From positions 2,542,001 through 2,606,000 of the forward strand of contig NZ_JAGF01000001.1 of the NCBI RefSeq assembly GCF_000526515.1: DNA of 64,000 nucleotides. Direction: 5' to 3'. How positions within the stretch are numbered: the stretch's first letter is position 1; each line of letters starts with the position of its first letter. Under the pieces are notes generated by a model, which was not told the DNA's origin, made no database searches, and saw only the letters and a program-made list of their open reading frames with translations. The stretch comes from Cellulomonas sp. KRMCY2 (GTDB lineage Bacteria > Actinomycetota > Actinomycetes > Actinomycetales > Cellulomonadaceae). Positions 59,419 to 64,000 of this stretch are shown one piece after another. A program made the translations under genes and the position numbers.

Positions 59419-61146
59419 GTGAGCACTGACGGCGCCGGTCAGGTCGACCCCGGCGCGCAGGAGCCGCTGGGTGCGGAGTTCGCTGCGTGGTCCTTCTGGC
59501 AGACCGCCACGGCCGAGCAGCGCGCCGACCAGCTCGACCGGCTCGCGGAGCTGCGGAGCAGGGGTTTCACCATCGGCGACGGCTGCACGGTGTCGCGCCT
59601 CGCGGCCGTGCACCCGGACTCCTTCGAGCTGGGTGACCGCAGCTACGTCGCCGCGCACGCGCACGTGTCGGGCGAGGTCAGCATGGGTGCGGACTCATCG
59701 GTGAACGCCTTCGCCACGGTCCGGGGTCGCGTGACCATCGGCCGGGCGGTCCGGATCGGCGCGCACACGTCAGTGCTCGGGTTCGACCACGGCTTCGCCG
59801 GGACCGACCAGGAGATCTTCCGCCAGCCGCTCACCTCGGCCGGGGTCCGGATCGGCGACGACGTGTGGATCGGCAGCCACGCCCTGGTGCTGGACGGCGT
59901 GCGGATCGGGTCGCACACGGTCGTCGGCGCGGGCTCGGTGCTGACCAAGGACGTGCCTGCCTGGGCGGTCGTGGTCGGCAACCCGGCCCGGGTGGTGCGG
60001 GACCGACGGGGGCGACGACCGCACGAGCCCGGCGGCGGCCTGGCCGGCCGGCTCTCCGCGTTCGCCGACCAGGCGCGCCACGAGCTGCCGGGGATCCTGG
60101 CCGCGTCGTGGCAGGACGGCGCCTACCGGGACACCTCGTCGGCGGCACCGACCGTCCGGGCGCACGGCGACGCCATCGAGCTGGCCGCGCTGCTGAGTGG
60201 TGGTCCGCCGCCTCAGCTGCGGCGCGAGGAGCACATCGAGCGGCTGCGCGCGGCGCAGGACCCGACGAGCGGGCTGGTCGCCGAGCTCGTCGACGGGCGG
60301 TGGCCGGCCGGGCTCCCGCCCGAGCCGGGGGCGGAGCCCGGGCCCGAGCCGGGACTGCCCGACCAAGCACGCGCGTATCACGTGCTCAGCGTCGGCTGTG
60401 CGCTCGACCTGCTCGGTTCGGAGCTCGCGCACCCGGTCCGGGCCGTGACCGCCCTCGAACCGGGCCGGCTGGTGCGGCTGCTCGACGCCCTGCCGTGGAC
60501 CACGGAGCCCTGGGGCAGCGGCGCCCTGGTCGACGCCGTCGGCACCGCACTGACCTGGGCGCGTCGTTCGGGGTACGAGCACTCCGAGGGTCTGGCCGAG
60601 GCGGTCGTCGGGTGGCTCGTCGTCCACCAGGATCCGCAGACCGGTCTGTGGGGGTCTTCTCCCGGCGGGCTGCGTGAGCCGGTGAACGGGACGTACCGCC
60701 TGGTGCGCGGGACCTTCGCGCAGTGGGGTGTGTGGCTCGGTGGCCAGGAACGCCTGATCGGCAGCGTCCTGACCCGGGCGGAGGCGGTCGTGGGCCGGGT
60801 CGACGTGACGGCGTGCGACGCCCTCGACGTCGTGCACCTGCTGCGCTGGGCCCGCGACCCGGGTCGCGAGCACCGGCGGTGCGAGATCGAGGACGTGGCC
60901 CGGTCCGTGCTCGACACAGCGGTCTCGGGCTGGGTCCCGGGCCGCGGCATCCGTTTCGACCCGCGACGCGAACCGTCCCTGCAGGGCACCGAGATGTGGC
61001 TCGCCGTCGCGTGGTACGCGGCCGATCTCCTCGGGGTGGCCGACGCGCTCGGCTACCGTCCGACGGGTGTCCACCGCCCCGAGCCTGCGGCGGCAGCGTC
61101 GTCGTCCTGCCGTCGGCCGGTACGTCCCCGGGGTGGGAAGATCTGA
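59419..61146 (+). CDS. Hexapeptide acetyltransferase fused to a helical toroid-like domain
   Basis: This 575-residue protein joins two unlike parts. Residues 50-195 are a left-handed beta-helix acyltransferase with the hexapeptide repeats ITIGRAVRIGAHTSVL-like (here VTIGRAVRIGAHTSVLGF), DDVWIGSHALVLDGVRIGS and VVGAGSVLTKDVPAWAVVVG NPAR, the usual maltose/galactoside acetyltransferase ending. Residues 215-560 are a helical repeat region with AYHVLSVGCALDLLGSEL, ALTWARRSGYEHSEGLAEAV and MWLAVAWYAADLLG, like squalene-cyclase or polysaccharide-lyase toroids, which I cannot name. GTG at 59419 is 6 bases after the FAH stop. It may acetylate a sugar that the second domain binds or cuts. Confidence 0.75.
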   Translation: MSTDGAGQVDPGAQEPLGAEFAAWSFWQTATAEQRADQLDRLAELRSRGFTIGDGCTVSRLAAVHPDSFELGDRSYVAAHAHVSGEVSMGADSSVNAFATVRGRVTIGRAVRIGAHTSVLGFDHGFAGTDQEIFRQPLTSAGVRIGDDVWIGSHALVLDGVRIGSHTVVGAGSVLTKDVPAWAVVVGNPARVVRDRRGRRPHEPGGGLAGRLSAFADQARHELPGILAASWQDGAYRDTSSAAPTVRAHGDAIELAALLSGGPPPQLRREEHIERLRAAQDPTSGLVAELVDGRWPAGLPPEPGAEPGPEPGLPDQARAYHVLSVGCALDLLGSELAHPVRAVTALEPGRLVRLLDALPWTTEPWGSGALVDAVGTALTWARRSGYEHSEGLAEAVVGWLVVHQDPQTGLWGSSPGGLREPVNGTYRLVRGTFAQWGVWLGGQERLIGSVLTRAEAVVGRVDVTACDALDVVHLLRWARDPGREHRRCEIEDVARSVLDTAVSGWVPGRGIRFDPRREPSLQGTEMWLAVAWYAADLLGVADALGYRPTGVHRPEPAAAASSSCRRPVRPRGGKI

Positions 61147-61148
61147 CG

Positions 61149-61586
61149 ATGGCAGACCAGTCCCGTCGTACCGTGACCCTCGACCGCCTCGACGAAGGGG
61201 TCTACGTCGCGCGCAACGCGCGTGGCGTCGAGCTGCGCTTCGGCAGCGGTGCCGAGGACGGGTTCAGCCCCGTGGAGCTGCTGCTCGCTGCGATCGCGGG
61301 GTGCACGGCCGTCGACGTCGACGTCGTGACCGGTCGTCGCGCGACCGCCGACGTGTTCTCGGCGACCGTCGACGCCGAGTACGTGCGGGATGCGACCGGC
61401 AACGTCCTGCGTGACATCCACCTGACGTTCCAGGTGGAGTTCCCGCCGGGCGACGCCGGGGACGCAGCACGCGCGATCCTCCCTCGCGCGCTGCAGACGT
61501 CGCACGACCGGACCTGCACCGTGTCCCGCACGATCGAGGCGGGCACGCCCGTCAGCGTGCACCTCCAGGGGCGGGCACCGGTCTAG
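61149..61586 (+). CDS. OsmC family protein
   Basis: This 145-residue protein has the OsmC/Ohr fold. The first redox Cys is in DGFSPVELLLAAIAGCTAVD at about residue 54 and the second in SHDRTCTVSRTI at about residue 121. The helix after the first Cys is normal. OsmC proteins reduce organic peroxides, but relatives without full peroxidase residues exist. It starts 2 bases after the stop of the acetyltransferase fusion, so they may be co-transcribed. GGGTGGGAAG precedes the ATG as a ribosome site. Confidence 0.9.
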   Translation: MADQSRRTVTLDRLDEGVYVARNARGVELRFGSGAEDGFSPVELLLAAIAGCTAVDVDVVTGRRATADVFSATVDAEYVRDATGNVLRDIHLTFQVEFPPGDAGDAARAILPRALQTSHDRTCTVSRTIEAGTPVSVHLQGRAPV

Positions 61587-61672
61587 GCGTCCACGCCGCC
61601 GCGACGGCCGAGAGCTCGAGATGTCCAGGCGTCCCGTGCGGGGACGCAACCGCCGGTACTGATGGAGGCACG

Positions 61673-62095
61673 ATGGTCGACTACGCGGGAGATCTCACAC
61701 CCCAGGATGCGTGGGAGCTCCTGCGCGGCGACGGCCGCGCGATCCTCGTCGACGTGCGTACCGATCCCGAGTGGCGGTATGTCGGCGTGCCCGACACGAC
61801 AGCCCTCGGACGTCCGGTCGGCTTCGTCGAATGGGTCGACTTCCCTGCCGGGCGGCCGAACCCCACGTTCCTCGACCAGCTCGACCAGCTCGGCCTGCGG
61901 CCGGGCGACGGCCGGCCCGTGGTGTTCCTGTGCCGGTCCGGCGTCCGCTCGATCCACGCGGCGCGGGCGGCGACGGCGGCCGGCCTGGGTCCGGCCTACA
62001 ACATCCTCCAGGGCTTCGAGGGTGGTCTGGACAGCGACGGGCACCGTGGCCACGAGGGCTGGCGCGCGGCCGGCCTGCCCTGGCGCCAGTCGTGA
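61673..62095 (+). CDS. Rhodanese-like sulfurtransferase
   Basis: This 140-residue single-domain rhodanese has the start LTPQDAWELLRGDGRAILVD and the active-site loop FLCRSGVRS with the sulfur-carrying Cys near residue 87. The closing region GFEGGLDSDGHRGHEGWRAA is typical. It moves a sulfane sulfur to an acceptor. ATG at 61673 is used. Its stop overlaps the metZ start (GTGA), so it probably supplies or handles sulfur for methionine synthesis. Confidence 0.92.
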   Translation: MVDYAGDLTPQDAWELLRGDGRAILVDVRTDPEWRYVGVPDTTALGRPVGFVEWVDFPAGRPNPTFLDQLDQLGLRPGDGRPVVFLCRSGVRSIHAARAATAAGLGPAYNILQGFEGGLDSDGHRGHEGWRAAGLPWRQS

Positions 62096-63390
62096 GCGCG
62101 CGAGCCGACGGGGGAGCGGGCGCCGCGGCCGGCGAGCCCCGACGCGTGCCCGGACCGGCCGACTGGGACGACCACCGCCTCGACCGGGAGCGCCTGCGCC
62201 CGGACACGCTCGCCGTCCGGGGTGGGCTCGTGCGCACCGAGTTCGCCGAGACGTCCGAGGCCTTGTTCCTCACCCAGGGGTTCGTCTATGCGGACGCGGC
62301 GGCCGCCGAGTCGGCCTTCGCCGGCGACGTCGACCGGTTCCTCTACTCGCGGTACGGCAACCCGACGGTCTCCATGTTCGAGGAGCGCCTGCGCCTGATC
62401 GAGGGCGCCGAGGCCGCCTTCGCCACGGCCACCGGGATGTCAGCGGTCTTCACGTCGCTCGCCGCGCTGCTGAGCTCGGGATCACGCCTGGTGGCGTCAC
62501 GTGCCCTGTTCGGCGCGACCGTCGTGATCTTCGACGAGATCTTCCCGCGGTGGGGTGTCCAGGTCGACTACGTCGACGGGCACGTGCTCTCCGACTGGGC
62601 GGCCGCCCTGGCCTCGCCCGCGGACGTCGTGTTCTTCGAGACACCCTCCAACCCGATGCAGGACCTGGTCGACATCCGGGCGGTCAGCGCCCTGGCCCAC
62701 GCGGCCGGCGCGGTCGTCGTCGTCGACAACGTGTTCGCCACGCCCGTCCTGTCACGGCCGCTCGAGCACGGGGCCGATGTCGTGGTGTACTCCGCGACCA
62801 AGCACATCGACGGGCAGGGCAGGGTGCTGGGCGGCGCGATCCTCGGCTCCGGCGAGTACATCCACGGACCGGTGCAGAAGCTGATCCGGGCGACCGGGCC
62901 GTCACTGAGCCCGTTCAACGCCTGGGTGCTGCTCAAGGGCCTCGAGACGCTCTCGTTGCGGGTCCGTCACCAGACGGCGTCTGCCCTGCACATCGCGCAG
63001 TGGCTCGAGCAGCACCCCGCGGTCGCCGACGTGCGCTACCCCTATCTGCCCTCCCACCCGCAGCACGACCTGGCGCTGGCCCAGCAGTCGGGGGGCGGGA
63101 CCGTCGTGACCTTCACCCTCGCCGTCGACGACGCGCTTGCGGCAGCGGGAGCCCGGCGTCTGGCGTTCACGGTCCTGGACGCACTGCGGGTCATCGACAT
63201 CTCCAACAACCTCGGCGATGCCAAGTCGATCGTGACCCACCCCGCCACGACCACCCACGCGAAGGTCGGCGCCGCGGCTCGCGCGGCCGTGGGTATCGGC
63301 GAGACGACGATCCGGCTGTCGGTCGGGCTCGAGGACCGCGACGACCTGATCGAGGACCTCGCCCAGGCCCTGCCTCCCGAGCGGGGCTGA
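62092..63390 (+). CDS. metZ: O-succinylhomoserine sulfhydrylase MetZ
   Basis: This 432-residue PLP enzyme makes homocysteine from O-succinylhomoserine (or O-acetylhomoserine) and sulfide. The PLP-binding block YSRYGNPTVSMFEERLRLIEG is cut here to its core YSRYGNPTVSMFEERL, with VFFETPSNPMQDLVDI and the Schiff-base lysine in VVYSATKHIDGQGRVLGG. The closing block VIDISNNLGDAKSIVTHPA and VRLSVG-like IRLSVGLED is standard. A GTG start overlaps the rhodanese stop, so the first about 35 residues are a poorly conserved leader. The rhodanese pairing is common in actinobacteria. Confidence 0.93.
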   Translation: MSARADGGAGAAAGEPRRVPGPADWDDHRLDRERLRPDTLAVRGGLVRTEFAETSEALFLTQGFVYADAAAAESAFAGDVDRFLYSRYGNPTVSMFEERLRLIEGAEAAFATATGMSAVFTSLAALLSSGSRLVASRALFGATVVIFDEIFPRWGVQVDYVDGHVLSDWAAALASPADVVFFETPSNPMQDLVDIRAVSALAHAAGAVVVVDNVFATPVLSRPLEHGADVVVYSATKHIDGQGRVLGGAILGSGEYIHGPVQKLIRATGPSLSPFNAWVLLKGLETLSLRVRHQTASALHIAQWLEQHPAVADVRYPYLPSHPQHDLALAQQSGGGTVVTFTLAVDDALAAAGARRLAFTVLDALRVIDISNNLGDAKSIVTHPATTTHAKVGAAARAAVGIGETTIRLSVGLEDRDDLIEDLAQALPPERG

Positions 63391-63498
63391 CAGCGCCAGC
63401 TGAGGATCGCTGGTCACCGGACGGGCGCCCGCCGAACCCTGGTGGGGTCGGCACGCATCCGGCAGGATCGTCCCCACTGCCGAAACCGGGAGGGCACG

Positions 63499-63737
63499 AT
63501 GCGGAAGATCATCTTGTGCCGGGCGGGGACATGCTCCTGGGCGGCGCGGACCTCGCCGAGAACTTCCTGGCGCTCGACCTCGTCGACGAGCTGCGGCTCT
63601 ACATCCACCCGGTCCTGATCGGGCGGGGCACACAGCTGTTCCGACCGTCGGATGCCACCGTCGACCTGCGGCTCGTCGAGACCAGGGTCTTCGGCAACGA
63701 GGTCGTCCTGCTGCGGTACGAGCGTGCTGTGCCCTGA
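63499..63737 (+). pseudogene. Dihydrofolate-reductase-like (RibD C-terminal) gene, internally deleted
   Basis: The gene has a ribosome site (GGGAGGG), an ATG and the family start MRKIIL, which then jumps out of frame into the last 70 or so codons. Those read VPGGDMLLGGADLAENFLAL, then DELRLYIHPVLIGRGTQLF, the C-terminal block of DHFR/RibD-C family reductases. Around 100 codons are missing, with the cofactor site lost. The stop codon lies in the first unit of the 10-bp repeat array, so it is not a working enzyme. Confidence 0.8.
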
Positions 63738-63810
63738 CCGGCCCTGACCGGCCCTGACCGGCCCTGACCGGCCCTGACCGGCCCCGACCGGCCCTGACCG
63801 GCCCTGTGCG
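63731..63810. repeat. 10-bp tandem repeat array (GCCCTGACCG)
   Basis: Seven copies of GCCCTGACCG (one with a C for T) stand head to tail, followed by a partial eighth. The stop codon of the broken reductase is in the first copy, and the repeats fill the gap to the next gene. Confidence 0.95.
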
Positions 63811-63858
63811 GCCTGGCGCGACCCGGCGGATGTCGGAGCAGCCGTGCACAGTGTCGGG

Positions 63859-64000
63859 ATGGACGAGAAGACGACCCTGCACCGGTACCTGAGGCTTCGA
63901 CGTGCGGACCTCCTCGGCAAGCTCGACGGCCTCGGGGAGTACGACATCCGTCGGCCGTTGGTGCCGACCGGGACGAACCTGCTCGGCCTGGTCAAGCACG
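63859..64000 (+). CDS. DUF664 / DinB-like protein, 3' partial
   Basis: Only the first 47 codons lie in the window; the gene runs past the end. It begins MDEKTTLHRYLRLRRADLLG and continues KLDGLGEYDIRRPLVPTGTN LLGLVKH, the typical start of DUF664 (DinB-fold, mycothiol-dependent or thiol-related) proteins. GTG at 63844, in frame and with GGAG upstream, is an alternative start. The helix ending LLGLVKH supplies the first metal-site His in the family. Confidence 0.85.
   Translation, partial: MDEKTTLHRYLRLRRADLLGKLDGLGEYDIRRPLVPTGTNLLGLVKH

Noticed and set aside
63731-63810. CRISPR array
   Set aside because: The 10-bp units are adjacent with no spacers. It is a simple tandem repeat.

Overview
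The window is high-GC DNA (visibly about 70 percent or more, not computed exactly) with GTG starts, GTGA/ATGA overlaps between genes, and many ABC sugar importers, LacI-type regulators and glycoside hydrolases. This fits a plant-polysaccharide-degrading actinobacterium of the Micrococcales, of the Cellulomonas, Promicromonospora or Isoptericola kind. That placement is an inference from gene content and style; no rRNA or tRNA gene is visible. Exact substrates below are inferred from families and context.

Layout. 1-1.4 kb: the end of a MalFG-type importer operon. 1.6-5.8 kb: single metabolic genes (MFS pump, DUF2255 protein, zinc alcohol dehydrogenase, aminotransferase). 5.8-12.3 kb: a decaying stretch with broken GH31, GH78, lacI, Gfo/Idh and IS481 genes among intact genes (ABM monooxygenase, Gfo/Idh dehydrogenase, beta-propeller protein, UPF0303 protein, TetR, LacI). 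12.4-28.0 kb: a glycan operon with a promoter and tandem operators, a peptide-type oligosaccharide importer including a fused permease-ATPase, then GH43, GH42, GH3, a nucleoside-hydrolase-like protein and GH78; rbsD-rbsK face it. 29.4-38.5 kb: an FGGY kinase, DUF2291 protein, RbsA/C/B-type importer, TIM-barrel isomerase and split transketolase, matching the published D-apiose pathway (isomerase, apulose kinase, apulose-4-phosphate transketolase), followed by a LacI repressor. 39.6-45.7 kb: a second nucleoside-hydrolase-like gene, a MalEFG-type importer, a SorC regulator and ribB. 46-47.7 kb: small and membrane proteins. 47.7-58.5 kb: a uronic-acid polysaccharide locus with a DeoR/LacI hybrid regulator, heparinase II/III, DUF2264 protein, MalEFG-type importer, DUF624 protein and GH88. 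58.5-64 kb: FAH-family hydrolase, an acetyltransferase fusion, OsmC, rhodanese-metZ, a broken dihydrofolate-reductase-like gene, a 10-bp repeat array, and the start of a DUF664 gene.

How it fits together. The glycan operon would import oligosaccharides and trim off xylose or arabinose, galactose, glucose and rhamnose. The neighbouring kinase/isomerase/transketolase operon would handle a rarer pentose, best guess apiose. An inverted repeat, CATTC-N6-GAATG, lies just downstream of the promoters of both the kinase operon and the nucleoside-hydrolase/importer operon. The LacI gene lies between them, suggesting one regulon in which the nucleoside-hydrolase-like protein and second importer feed the same pentose pathway. 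This is the best candidate for a new system here. A second pattern is that all four complete solute-binding-protein genes are followed by a long GC hairpin without a U-tract, which would favour high expression of the binding protein relative to the downstream genes.
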